Source: Piscinibacter sp. HJYY11
GTDB taxonomy: Bacteria; Pseudomonadota; Gammaproteobacteria; Burkholderiales; Burkholderiaceae_C
Direction of reading: 5' to 3'
Assembly: GCF_016735515.1 (NCBI RefSeq)
Contig: NZ_JAERQZ010000002.1
Location: forward strand, 186,001-250,000
Length of the DNA stretch: 64,000 nucleotides
In this document: in pieces, positions 18,624-27,100 of the stretch
How positions within the stretch are numbered: position 1 is the stretch's first letter
Layout: each line of letters begins with the position of its first letter
Translations under genes and position numbers: made by a program
Notes under the pieces: generated by a model
Told to the model about the DNA's origin: nothing
Databases searched by the model: none
The model's input: the letters and a program-made list of their open reading frames with translations, nothing else

Positions 18624-19720
18624 CGGTCGAGTGCCACGAGCTCCACGTACTTCGAGCCTTGCGTGCTGCCCGGCGTGAACTGCACGGTGTAGCCGCCGAG
18701 GTCGGCGCGCAGGTTGGAGAGCGCGTCCTTGATGCCGCGCTTGTTGGCGCCGGCGCCACGCAGGGCCACACGCGCGGCCTCCACTGCGATGCGGCCGCTG
18801 ATGTAGCCCTCGAGCGTGGCCACGTTCACCTTCTCGTCGCTCTTGATCGCGGCGAGGTCCTGCTGGCAACGGCTCACCACCTGCAGGCCCATCGCCGACG
18901 GGCGCGGCACGACGACGCTCAGGATGGCGCTCTGGCCCCGCGCGGTCAGGGTCTCGATCAGGCCTTGCCCCGCCATCGACGACGCGTAGAAGAGGCCCTT
19001 GTACCGGGCCGCATGCATCTGGTCGATGATCGCGGCCACCGGGGCGGCGCCGGTCACGAAGAGCACGCAGTCGAGGTTGGCGCCGGCGAGCCTGGTGGCC
19101 GCGGCCTGGAAGGACGCCGGGCTCTGGTCGACGGCGATCACCTCACGCGGCGCGATGCCGGCGCCGGCGAGGGCGCCCGTCATCGCGCCCAGGTTGGCCG
19201 CAGTGATGCCGACCTGGTGCACCAGGCCCACGCGCAGCAGCGCGCGCTCGTGGGCATAGGTGACCATGCGCTTGAACTCGAGGTCGTGGCCGGCACGCAC
19301 ATGGAAGGCCGAGTGCACCTTCTCGTGGCGCAAGCCCATGGTGCCGCTGGCCGGTCCCACGAGGGCCATCTGCTGCTGCTCGATGGCGCCCATCGCGGCC
19401 TCGGTCCCGGGGCCGCTGGTCAGGCCGACGAGGGCCGCCACGTTGGAGCCGAGCAGGGTGTTCACGTTCTGCACGCAGCGCTCGGGCGAGCCGGCGTCGT
19501 CGAGGGTGATCAGCTCGAAGCGCGTGCCGCCCGCTTTGGAGGCCGCTTCGAATGCGGCCACGATGCCGGCGCGCACGTCTCGCGCATGTTCGGCGCCGAG
19601 GCCCGTCATGGCGGCCGACTGGCCGAACTTGATGACGTTGGCCTGCGCCAATGCGCGGCCCGCCCATCCGGTGCCCAGAGCACCCGCCACACCCCCAACG
19701 ATCAGATTTCTGCGATTCAT
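18602..19720 (-). CDS. Branched-chain amino acid-type ABC transporter substrate-binding protein
   Basis: This 372-residue periplasmic protein has a Tat-like signal (MNRRNLIVGGVAGALGTGWAGRALAQ). The type I binding fold shows IKFGQSAAMTGLGAEHARDVRAGI, GPASGTMGLRHEKVHSAFHVRAG and a closing YTVQFTPGSTQGSKYVEL. ATG 19720 is preceded by an AGGGGTG site. No permease or ATPase is nearby, so it must use a transporter encoded elsewhere. It follows the CoA-ligase cluster after a 262-base gap and may bind that pathway's substrate. Confidence 0.88.
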   Translation of the reverse strand: MNRRNLIVGGVAGALGTGWAGRALAQANVIKFGQSAAMTGLGAEHARDVRAGIVAAFEAASKAGGTRFELITLDDAGSPERCVQNVNTLLGSNVAALVGLTSGPGTEAAMGAIEQQQMALVGPASGTMGLRHEKVHSAFHVRAGHDLEFKRMVTYAHERALLRVGLVHQVGITAANLGAMTGALAGAGIAPREVIAVDQSPASFQAAATRLAGANLDCVLFVTGAAPVAAIIDQMHAARYKGLFYASSMAGQGLIETLTARGQSAILSVVVPRPSAMGLQVVSRCQQDLAAIKSDEKVNVATLEGYISGRIAVEAARVALRGAGANKRGIKDALSNLRADLGGYTVQFTPGSTQGSKYVELVALDRYGRMVG

Positions 19721-19982
19721 TTGAAGCACCCCTGTGTGTCTGACGAGAGGTGCGCATTAGCCGCTCATTCGGGGTGTTACGGCGTGTCTTCTTGTTGCAC
19801 GGGTTTTGGCGCCGCAAGGGGGTGGACCCCCGCGTTTAAGGGGGAAAGTTCACGGATCCCGGTCCGGGTTTGCCCTGGAAAAGCGGTTACGGCGGGTTAC
19901 GAACTCGGTGAATCACCGCCCAATTGCCCGAACTCCGGCGCCGGCCCGGGGACTCGACGCCACGCGATGCCGAAGCACGGCC

Positions 19983-21524
19983 TCAGATCTTCCGACCGGC
20001 GTCTGCCCAGTACGGCGCGCGCAGTTGGTTCTTGAAGAGCTTGCCCATGCCTTCGCGCGGCAGCGAGGCGTGGAAGTCGACCACCTTCGGCACCTTGTAG
20101 CCGGCCAGGCGCTCACGCACCCATTGGCGGATGCTGTCTTGCGTCGGCGTGCGGCCCGGCGCCGCCACCACCGCGGCCGCCAGCGCCTCGCCGTACTCGG
20201 CGTCGGGAATGCCGAACACCGCCGCGTCGAGCACCTCGGGGTGGGCCAGCAGCACATGCTCGATCTCGGCCGGGTAGATGTTGACGCCGCCCGAGATCAC
20301 CATGTCGCGCTTGCGATCGGTGATGAAGAGGTAGCCCTCGGCGTTGAGGTAGCCCATGTCGCCGTTGGTGATGTGGCCGTCGCGCTCGATGCTCTGGCGA
20401 AGCTCGGGGTCGTTCTTGTAGGTGAAGGGCAGCGCGTTGTCGCCGGGGTGGACGTAGATCTCGCCCACTTCGCCAGGCGGCAGGACGCGGCCTTCGCCAT
20501 CGACGATGCGCAACGAGAAACCGTCGACCGGCTTGCCCACCGTGCCGGGAAAGCGCAGCCACGATTCGCTGGTGCCGAGCGTCACCAGGCCGGCTTCGGT
20601 GGAGCCGTAGGTTTCGGTGAGGATGGGGCCCCACCAGTCGATCATCGCGCGGCGCACCTCGGGCGGGCAGGGCGAGCCGCCGTGGGTGGCGTTCTCGAGC
20701 GACGACACGTCGTACCGCTCGCGCACGGCCCGGCTCAGCTTGAGCAGGCGCACCAGCATCACCGGCACCAGCGAGAGGTGCGTGAGCCGGTAGTGCTCGA
20801 TGGCCTGCAGCAGCGGCTCGGCCTCGAAGCGCGGCATCACCACGATCACGTCGGCCATCTCCAGCGCGAGGCGTGCGCCGGCGTTGGGGCCGGCGTGGTA
20901 CAGCGGGCCGACGATGGCGGTGCGCATGCCTTCCCTCGCGCGGTTGACGAGGGCGCGCACGCGCAGCTGCCCCGCATGCTGGGCAGGCGTGCCGGGCAGT
21001 CGCATCACGCCCTTGGGCCGGCCGGTGGTGCCCGAGGTGTAGAGCAGCGACCCGAGCGAGGGCACGGGCGCGGCGCGCCACGGCTCGTGGCGATCTCGCC
21101 AATCGGCCCAGCGCAGCATGCCCTCGGGCAAGGCCGGCTCGCCACTGGCCACGCCGTAGGCGCTGCCGATCTCGGCCGGCGTCTCCACTGTGATGACCAT
21201 CACGTGAGGTGGCACCACCGCCGCCACTTGCGGCCACAGGTCGGCATGGATCACCAGCACCTTCGCGCCGCTGTCCGCGAGCAGGAAGCCGGCCTCGTCG
21301 GCCTGGAAGTGCCAGTTCACCGCCACGAGGTAGGCCCCCAGGCGGTTCACCGCGAGCATGGCCTCCAGGTAGGCGAGGTCGTTGCGCATCATCACCGCGA
21401 CCGCATCGCCCTGGCCCACGCCGAGCGCCGCGAAGCCCGCGGCCGCGCGGGCTGCGTTCAGGCGCAGGGTGCTGCCGCTCATGCGGCGCCCGCCGCAGAT
21501 CAGCACTTGGGTGTCGGGGTTCAA
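19983..21524 (-). CDS. AMP-dependent acyl-CoA synthetase
   Basis: This 513-residue ligase activates a carboxylic acid to its CoA thioester via an acyl-adenylate. Motifs are P-loop LLYTSGTTGRPKGVM, A5 region TETYGSTEAG, GDMGYLNAEGYLFITDRKRD, hinge GGVNIYPAEIE, and the C-terminal lysine region PREGMGKLFKNQLR. The substrate cannot be read, but the neighbouring CoA-dependent enzymes make this the likely entry step of the pathway. Its start overlaps the stop of the flavin oxidoreductase gene by four bases. Confidence 0.92.
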   Translation of the reverse strand: MNPDTQVLICGGRRMSGSTLRLNAARAAAGFAALGVGQGDAVAVMMRNDLAYLEAMLAVNRLGAYLVAVNWHFQADEAGFLLADSGAKVLVIHADLWPQVAAVVPPHVMVITVETPAEIGSAYGVASGEPALPEGMLRWADWRDRHEPWRAAPVPSLGSLLYTSGTTGRPKGVMRLPGTPAQHAGQLRVRALVNRAREGMRTAIVGPLYHAGPNAGARLALEMADVIVVMPRFEAEPLLQAIEHYRLTHLSLVPVMLVRLLKLSRAVRERYDVSSLENATHGGSPCPPEVRRAMIDWWGPILTETYGSTEAGLVTLGTSESWLRFPGTVGKPVDGFSLRIVDGEGRVLPPGEVGEIYVHPGDNALPFTYKNDPELRQSIERDGHITNGDMGYLNAEGYLFITDRKRDMVISGGVNIYPAEIEHVLLAHPEVLDAAVFGIPDAEYGEALAAAVVAAPGRTPTQDSIRQWVRERLAGYKVPKVVDFHASLPREGMGKLFKNQLRAPYWADAGRKI

Positions 21525-22519
21525 GAAGGGGTCTCCAGCGTCTTCAATCGGTTCAGGGAGGTGGCGGCGTCGGCCATGAGGGCGTCGATCGTCTCGGCGA
21601 TGGATTCGCGCTTCGTCGCGAAGCCGATCGACGGGCCCATCGAGACCATGCCCTGCTGCACGTCACCCCCGCGGTAGCAGAGGTCGCGCGTGGTCGTGCC
21701 CTTGATGCGCTTGCCGAACTCGGGGTAGCTGCGTGCGCCATCCGCTTCCATCTGCTGCACGATGCGCGCGTTGTCGTTGGCAAGCACGCGCCAGGTGTCC
21801 TTGAGCGTGCGCATCGCGGTGGTCGAGTCGTCTTCGTTGCAGGCCAGCAGGTGGTTCTTGTAGTTCTCGTGCGCCCAGACCTCGTGGCAGGTGAGGAAGC
21901 GGGTGCCCATCAGCACGCCATCGGCGCCGAGCGCGAGGGCCGACACGATCTGGCGCCCGCTGCCGATGCCGCCGCCGATGACGAGCGGGACCTTCAGGCG
22001 GTCGACGGCATAGGCGCCCATCACGAAGGCCGGCAGCTCGTTCATGCCGGGGTGGCCGCCGGCTTCCATGCCGACGAGGCACACCGCATCGGCGCCGAGC
22101 GCTTCGGCCTTTTGCGCGTAGCGGATGCGCGAGGCCTTGTGCACCACGATGCCACCGCCATCGTGGATGGCCTTGAAGAGAGGCTCGGGGTTGGCGGCCA
22201 CGGTCTCGAAATGGCGCACGCCTTCTTCGAGCGCCATCTCGATGTGGCGCGGCACGAGCTCGTTGTGGGCGTTGCGGGATGAGAGCGTGAGGTTCACGCC
22301 GAAGGGCTTGCCATGCGCCTGCTCACGGCAGAGCCGGAGCTGGTCGCGAAACGCAGCTGGCGTGTCGAACGAGCGCGGGGTGATGAAGCCCATGCCGCCC
22401 GCGTTGACGATGCCGGCCACGTAGCGCGCATCCGACAACCACATCAGCCCACCGGCGAGGATGGGGTGCTTGATGCCGAACAGCTCGGTGATGCGTGTCT
22501 TGAACAAGCTCACGCTCAC
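21521..22519 (-). CDS. NAD(P)H-dependent flavin oxidoreductase, nitronate monooxygenase-like
   Basis: This 332-residue TIM-barrel FMN protein reads LFGIKHPILAGGLMWLSDARYVAGIVNAGGMGFI at the start, LVGMEAGGHPG in the middle and the phosphate-binding IGGGIGSGRQIVSALALGADGVLMGTRF. Annotated as nitronate monooxygenase, the family also includes CoA-thioester oxidoreductases such as IpdC of steroid-ring degradation. Context inside a CoA cluster favours such a role; this is inference. GTG 22519 overlaps the SDR stop (GTGA); GTG 22513 is an alternative. Confidence 0.88.
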   Translation of the reverse strand: MSVSLFKTRITELFGIKHPILAGGLMWLSDARYVAGIVNAGGMGFITPRSFDTPAAFRDQLRLCREQAHGKPFGVNLTLSSRNAHNELVPRHIEMALEEGVRHFETVAANPEPLFKAIHDGGGIVVHKASRIRYAQKAEALGADAVCLVGMEAGGHPGMNELPAFVMGAYAVDRLKVPLVIGGGIGSGRQIVSALALGADGVLMGTRFLTCHEVWAHENYKNHLLACNEDDSTTAMRTLKDTWRVLANDNARIVQQMEADGARSYPEFGKRIKGTTTRDLCYRGGDVQQGMVSMGPSIGFATKRESIAETIDALMADAATSLNRLKTLETPS

Positions 22520-23328
22520 AACATCGTGAACCCGCCGCTCACCCCGATGCTCTGGCCGGTGATGAAGGCCGCGCGGTCGGACGCGAGGAAGGCCACCATG
22601 CCCGACACGTCTTCCGGCCTGCACAGGCGGTTGAGCCCGCGCGAGATCGGGTAGGCCTTGAGCATCTTGGCCAGGCGCTCGTTGTTCTCGGGGGTCGCGC
22701 TTGGCGCGAGCGCACCGTCCTTGATGCCTTCGTGCGAGACGGCGCCGAGTGCGATGACGTTGACGTTGATGCAGTCCTTGCCGTGCTCCTGCGCGATGGC
22801 CTTCGAGAAGCCGAGGATGGCGGCCTTGGCGCCGGAATACACCGCGAGGTTGGCCTCACCCACACGCCCGGCTTCCGACATGATCGAGACGATCTTGCCG
22901 CCGCGCTTTTCAACCATGCCGGGCAGCACCGCCTTGCAGCAGTACAGCATGCCGTAGACGTTGAGGTCGACGATCTTTTTCCAGCCGATCGAATCGGTCT
23001 GCAGAAACTTCGGCGGGATGCCACCTTTCTCGCGACGCTCGGGGATGATGCCGGCGTTGTTGACGAGGATGTCGATGGTGCCGAAGGCGGCCACGCCCTC
23101 TGCGATCATCTTGTCGACCGCCGCTTCGTCGGTGATGTCGGCCACCGCCGCGCGGGCCTGGCCACCCGCATCGGTGATCTCCTTCGCCACCGCGGTGGCG
23201 CGTTCGGCAAAAAGGTCGTTGACCAGCACGTGGGCGCCTTCGGCCGCGAGGTCGAGGCAGATGCGGCGGCCCACGCCCTGGCCGCCCCCCGTGACGAGGG
23301 CGACCTTGCCCTTGAGATGCAGATCCAT
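22516..23328 (-). CDS. SDR family oxidoreductase
   Basis: This 270-residue Rossmann-fold dehydrogenase has the nucleotide site VTGGGQGVGRR, NNAG, and the catalytic Ser-Tyr-Lys arrangement SIMSEAGRVGEANLAVYSGAK. Its closing region GQSIGVSGGFTML is family-typical. Asp near the end of strand 2 (VLVNDLFAE) suggests NAD preference. In this cluster it likely oxidises a 3-hydroxyacyl-CoA or ring alcohol. It is followed at a GTGA overlap by the flavin oxidoreductase. Confidence 0.92.
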   Translation of the reverse strand: MDLHLKGKVALVTGGGQGVGRRICLDLAAEGAHVLVNDLFAERATAVAKEITDAGGQARAAVADITDEAAVDKMIAEGVAAFGTIDILVNNAGIIPERREKGGIPPKFLQTDSIGWKKIVDLNVYGMLYCCKAVLPGMVEKRGGKIVSIMSEAGRVGEANLAVYSGAKAAILGFSKAIAQEHGKDCINVNVIALGAVSHEGIKDGALAPSATPENNERLAKMLKAYPISRGLNRLCRPEDVSGMVAFLASDRAAFITGQSIGVSGGFTML

Positions 23329-23349
23329 GGGGTCTCCTGAGGGTGAGGT

Positions 23350-24141
23350 TCAGCGGCCCTTGAAGGCCGGGGCGCGTTTTTCGATGAAGGACTGCATGCC
23401 TTCCTTGCGGTCTTCGCTGTCGACCACCATCGCCGCGGCATAGCGCTCGAACTCGAGCCCGGCCTCGATGCCGACCTCGATGCCCAGGTTGATCGACTGC
23501 TTGGCGAAGCGCAGCGCGAGCGGCGCGTTGCGGGCGATCTTGGCGGCCATCTCGAAGGCCGCGTCCATCAGCTTCTCGGGCGCGACCACGTGGTTGACGA
23601 GGCGGATCTCGTGCGCACGCTGCGCGTCGATGATCTCGCTGGTGAAGATCAGCTCCTTCGCCATCCCCACGCCCACCACGCGCGGCAGGCGCTGCGTGCC
23701 GCCGGCGGCGGGGATGACGCCGATCTTTCCTTCCGGCAGGCCGAAGCGGGCGGTGCTGGAGGCGATGCGGATGTCGCAGCAGAGCGCGAGCTCGAGGCCG
23801 CCGCCCAGCGCCACGCCGTTGATGGCGGCGATGATCGGCTTCTCGAACTCCTCGATGTGGCGGAAGAGCTGGTGCGTGGCCTTCTGCTTGACGTAGTAGT
23901 CGGCCGGGTGCGTCTGGGTGGCGGCGCGCTCCTTGATGTCGGCGCCGGCGCAGAAGGCGCGGTCGCCGACGCCGGTGAGGATGACGCTGCGCACGGAGTC
24001 ATCGTGGCGCGCGAGGTCGAGGATGGCCGCCTGCAGGTCGGGCTTCATCGTGCCGCCCAGCGTGTTCATGCGCTCGGGGCGGTTGAGGCGGATCACGGCC
24101 ACGCCGTCCTTCACCTCATAGAGCAATGTCTCGAATTTCAT
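23350..24141 (-). CDS. Enoyl-CoA hydratase/isomerase (crotonase) family protein
   Basis: This 263-residue crotonase has the oxyanion-hole segments FCAGADIKERA and INGVALGGGLELALCCDIRIA, and FGLPEGKIGVIPAAGGTQRLPR. Both acid positions used by true enoyl-CoA hydratases (Glu in GGGLELAL and Glu in LPEGKIG) are present, so hydration or dehydration chemistry is expected. It lies 12 bases after the thiolase-like gene and 21 bases before the SDR gene. Confidence 0.93.
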   Translation of the reverse strand: MKFETLLYEVKDGVAVIRLNRPERMNTLGGTMKPDLQAAILDLARHDDSVRSVILTGVGDRAFCAGADIKERAATQTHPADYYVKQKATHQLFRHIEEFEKPIIAAINGVALGGGLELALCCDIRIASSTARFGLPEGKIGVIPAAGGTQRLPRVVGVGMAKELIFTSEIIDAQRAHEIRLVNHVVAPEKLMDAAFEMAAKIARNAPLALRFAKQSINLGIEVGIEAGLEFERYAAAMVVDSEDRKEGMQSFIEKRAPAFKGR

Positions 24142-24153
24142 CTGTGGTCTCCT

Positions 24154-25302
24154 TCAATCCGTCTTCTGCAGCACGTGGGCGATGGCGACCGAGCCGAGGC
24201 CGATCATGTGGGCCATCGCGAGCCGCGTGTTCGGGTGCTGGCGGCCAGTGGCTTCAGAACGCATTTGGCGGGTGATCTCGGCGATCTGGCCCACGCCGGT
24301 CGGGCCGATGGGGTGGCCCATGCCGATGAGGCCGCCCGAGGCGTTGACGGCGCAGCGGCCGCCGATGGCGGTGTCCCCGCGGGCGAGGTCGTGCGCGCCT
24401 TCGCCGGGTTTGCTCACGCCGATGGCCTCGCCATAGACGATCTCCTCGATGGAGAAGGCGTCGTGCAGCTCGACCATGTTCAGGTCGCTCGCGGCGATGC
24501 CGGCTTGTTCGAGTGCGGCGAGTGACGAGTCGCGCACCATCTGCACGATGGGCGGCACGTCGCCCCGGCCGAGCTTTTCGCTAATTGACACCGAGGCAAT
24601 CACGCGCGGCGAGCGCGTGCGGCTCAGGCCCAGGCGCGCGATGGCCGCGGCCGAGGCCACGATCACCGCGGCGGCACCTTCGCCGCGCGGGCAGCATTGC
24701 TGCACCGTCAACTCGCCGGCCACCTTCGGCGACGCCAGCACCTGCTCCAGCGTGCGCGGCTTGCGGAACTGTGCATACGGGTTGAGCGACGCGTTGCCGT
24801 GGTTCTTCACCGCGACGCGGGCGAGCGCTTCGATGTTCAGACCGCCGTCGCGCAGGTAGCGGCGCGCGAGCAGCGCGAACTTGGCAACCGGCAGGTTGCT
24901 GGTCGGGCTCAGCGTCGACAGGCCATCGCTGCCGGACGCACGGCGCGCATGGCCGGTCTTGTCGACGCCGACCGCGAGCACGACGTCGTGTTCACCGCTT
25001 GCGACCGCCTGGCAGGCAAGGCGGAAGGCCGACGAGCCCGACGCCGACGCGTTCTCGACCTGCGTGACCGAAAGGCCGGTGGAGCCCAGGTGGCGCAGCA
25101 TCACACGGCCGGCCGCCATGCCGATCGCCGCGGTGCCGACAAAGGCGGCCTGCACCTGCGGCCATTGCAGGCCGGCATCCTTCAGTGCTTCGCGCACGGC
25201 GGTCAGGCCGAGGTGCACGTACGGCGTCTCGCTCGGGAACTGGTACGGGTGCATGCCGATGCCGACGACATGCACCGCGCGTTCCTGCAGCAGGCGGCTC
25301 AT
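24154..25302 (-). CDS. Thiolase-fold protein lacking the nucleophilic Cys; possible Ltp2-type aldolase
   Basis: This 382-residue protein has the SCP2/lipid-transfer type thiolase fold. ELHDAFSIEEI and GLIGMGHPIGPTGVGQI are intact. The site that carries the acyl-accepting Cys in thiolases reads VENASASGSSAF, with Ser86 (codon TCG) in the Cys position. Ltp2-type retro-aldolases of steroid side-chain degradation also lack this Cys and need a DUF35 partner, encoded here immediately upstream with an ATGA overlap. I therefore infer C-C cleavage of a beta-hydroxyacyl-CoA rather than thiolysis, but a degenerate thiolase is possible. Confidence 0.85.
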   Translation of the reverse strand: MSRLLQERAVHVVGIGMHPYQFPSETPYVHLGLTAVREALKDAGLQWPQVQAAFVGTAAIGMAAGRVMLRHLGSTGLSVTQVENASASGSSAFRLACQAVASGEHDVVLAVGVDKTGHARRASGSDGLSTLSPTSNLPVAKFALLARRYLRDGGLNIEALARVAVKNHGNASLNPYAQFRKPRTLEQVLASPKVAGELTVQQCCPRGEGAAAVIVASAAAIARLGLSRTRSPRVIASVSISEKLGRGDVPPIVQMVRDSSLAALEQAGIAASDLNMVELHDAFSIEEIVYGEAIGVSKPGEGAHDLARGDTAIGGRCAVNASGGLIGMGHPIGPTGVGQIAEITRQMRSEATGRQHPNTRLAMAHMIGLGSVAIAHVLQKTD

Positions 25303-25685
25303 CGTTGTGCCTTCAGGGGACGAAAGCGCAGGCCGCGTTGCGTGTCGGCCGAGTCGGCGCCGATGGCCTCCATTGGCATGTCGAGTTTGAGTTGCGATTC
25401 ATCGGCCACAGCAATGAGCGCTTCTTCCACCACGCCCGGTGCGATCTCGACTTCGCCCACGACGACCGGCGACGTGAGCCCCGGTGCGACGTCGCCGTAG
25501 ACGGTGATGAAGTTGCGCAGCCGTGGTGTCTGCGGCATCGGCACCTTGTCGAGCGTGTCATCGCCGCACTCGCGGCAGCCCCAGGCGTTGGACGGGAAGG
25601 TGTAGGTGCCGCACCGGCGGCAGTGCGCCAGCAGCGTGGGCAGGTGGTCCACGCCCCAGGCGGGCATCAGGGGCGAAGTCGTCAT
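25299..25685 (-). CDS. Zn-ribbon / OB-fold (DUF35) protein
   Basis: This 128-residue protein has an N-terminal zinc ribbon (CRRCGTYTFP and CRECGDDTL) followed by an OB fold (LRNFITVYGDVAPGL, PVVVGEVEIAPGVVEEALIA). DUF35 proteins bind thiolase-fold enzymes or acyl-CoA hydratases and shape the acyl-CoA site. ATG 25685 was chosen because the conserved part starts there. It is the first gene of the leftward CoA cluster and overlaps the next gene by four bases. Confidence 0.88.
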   Translation of the reverse strand: MTTSPLMPAWGVDHLPTLLAHCRRCGTYTFPSNAWGCRECGDDTLDKVPMPQTPRLRNFITVYGDVAPGLTSPVVVGEVEIAPGVVEEALIAVADESQLKLDMPMEAIGADSADTQRGLRFRPLKAQR

Positions 25686-25849
25686 GGTGCGAGGCGTTGC
25701 GTGAGGGCGTGTTTGAGCGCCGCAATGTCGCTCGACGCGGGGCGTTCGGCACTCGCGGGCATGCGCCCAGTCTAGAAACTTGCTGATCACGCAACAAGTA
25801 ACTAGGCGGCCGATTTTGTCGGTGTAAACGCTAGAGGGCGTTCTTCACG

Positions 25850-27043
25850 TCAGAAGCGTTCGTTGCCGCGCAGGTAGCGCCAGGCGCCAGGCGGCAGATC
25901 ACCCAGCATCACCCGGCCGATGCGCACGCGCTTCAGGCCCACCACCTTCAGGCCGACGGCTTCGCACATGCGGCGGATCTGCCGCTTCTTGCCTTCGCGC
26001 AGCACGAAGCGGAGCTGGTCGTCGTTGACCCACTCCACCTGCGCCGGCTTGAGCGGCTCGCCGTCGAGTTCGAGGCCGTGGTTGAGCAGGGCCAGGTTTT
26101 CCTGAGACAAGGGTTCGCCGTTCACGCTCTCCACGCGCACGAGGTATTCCTTGTCGATCTCGCTGTCTTCGCCGATGAGCTGCTTGGCGATGCGGCCGTC
26201 TTGGGTGAGCACGAGCAGGCCGGTGGAGTCGATGTCGAGCCGGCCGGCGGGTGCCAGGCCGCGGTGGTGCGACTGCAGGAAGCGGATGCCGGAGCGGTCT
26301 TCGCGCCACTGGTTCTGCGGGGTGACGAGCACCGAAGCGGGCTCATAGCCGTCTTCGGCCTGGCCGCTCACGTAGCCGATGGGCTTGTGCAGCAGCACCG
26401 TCACCTTCAGCGCCTGCGCGTCGCGTGCCTTGGCCTCGATGCTGATGAGCTGCCCAGGCAACACGCGCGAGCCGAGTTCGGTGACGACCTTGCCGTCGAC
26501 ACGCACCCAGCCCTTGGGAATCCACTCGTCGGCCTCGCGGCGCGAGGCGATGCCAAGCTCGCTCATGCGCTTGGACAGGCGCATCGAGCCTGGGGTGTCG
26601 GTGTGGACCTTGAAATCCTCGTCTTCGTCGTCGTCCTCACGGTGACGGGGCATCGGCGGGCGCTTGGGAGCCGAGTGCGGATGCGCGGGGCGGGCGGGGC
26701 CTCCGAAGGCCGTGTTGGGTTTGCCGAAGGCGGTGTTGCCGCCTTGACGGTTCGGGTTGACGGGGCGGGCGGGTGGCAGCGGCCGCTGCGGGCGATCCTG
26801 TCGCTCCTGCCGAGGTGGGCGGGCCAGGCCTTCAGGCTCGGGGCGGCGTTTGGCCGAGGCGGGCGGCCGGTCACCGTAGCGCAGCCTCAGCTGCTCCTGG
26901 TAGCGCGCCTCGCGCTCTTCGCGCTCGGTCTGGGCCTGTGCGAGGGTGGGTCGCTTTTTCACCCCAGCGCCGCTGCCGCGCACCGGGGCACGCCCGGGCG
27001 TTGCGGGGCCAGTGGGCTTCTTCTTCAACTTCAGGGTGGCCAT
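25850..27043 (-). CDS. RluF/RluB-like rRNA pseudouridine synthase with a long basic N-terminal extension
   Basis: This 397-residue protein starts with about 145 residues of Arg/Pro/Lys-rich disordered sequence ending in acidic DDDEDEDF. An S4 RNA-binding domain follows (MRLSKRMSELGIASRREADEWI). The catalytic domain has HKPIGYVSG, the active-site Asp in APAGRLDIDSTGLLVL, and EGKKRQIRRMCEAVGL. It isomerises uridine in rRNA; the closest type appears to be RluF (23S rRNA U2604). Downstream is xerD, 57 bases from its start side. Confidence 0.9.
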   Translation of the reverse strand: MATLKLKKKPTGPATPGRAPVRGSGAGVKKRPTLAQAQTEREEREARYQEQLRLRYGDRPPASAKRRPEPEGLARPPRQERQDRPQRPLPPARPVNPNRQGGNTAFGKPNTAFGGPARPAHPHSAPKRPPMPRHREDDDEDEDFKVHTDTPGSMRLSKRMSELGIASRREADEWIPKGWVRVDGKVVTELGSRVLPGQLISIEAKARDAQALKVTVLLHKPIGYVSGQAEDGYEPASVLVTPQNQWREDRSGIRFLQSHHRGLAPAGRLDIDSTGLLVLTQDGRIAKQLIGEDSEIDKEYLVRVESVNGEPLSQENLALLNHGLELDGEPLKPAQVEWVNDDQLRFVLREGKKRQIRRMCEAVGLKVVGLKRVRIGRVMLGDLPPGAWRYLRGNERF

Positions 27044-27100
27044 GGGCCGGATTGGAACACGTCGCTCACCCGGTCCTTCCCGCTGTCACGGGAATGACGC

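Noticed and set aside
19810..19850. G5/C5 hairpin in the gap between the acyl-CoA synthetase and the binding-protein gene
   Set aside because: Short stem, no T tract on either strand; not strong enough to list as a terminator.
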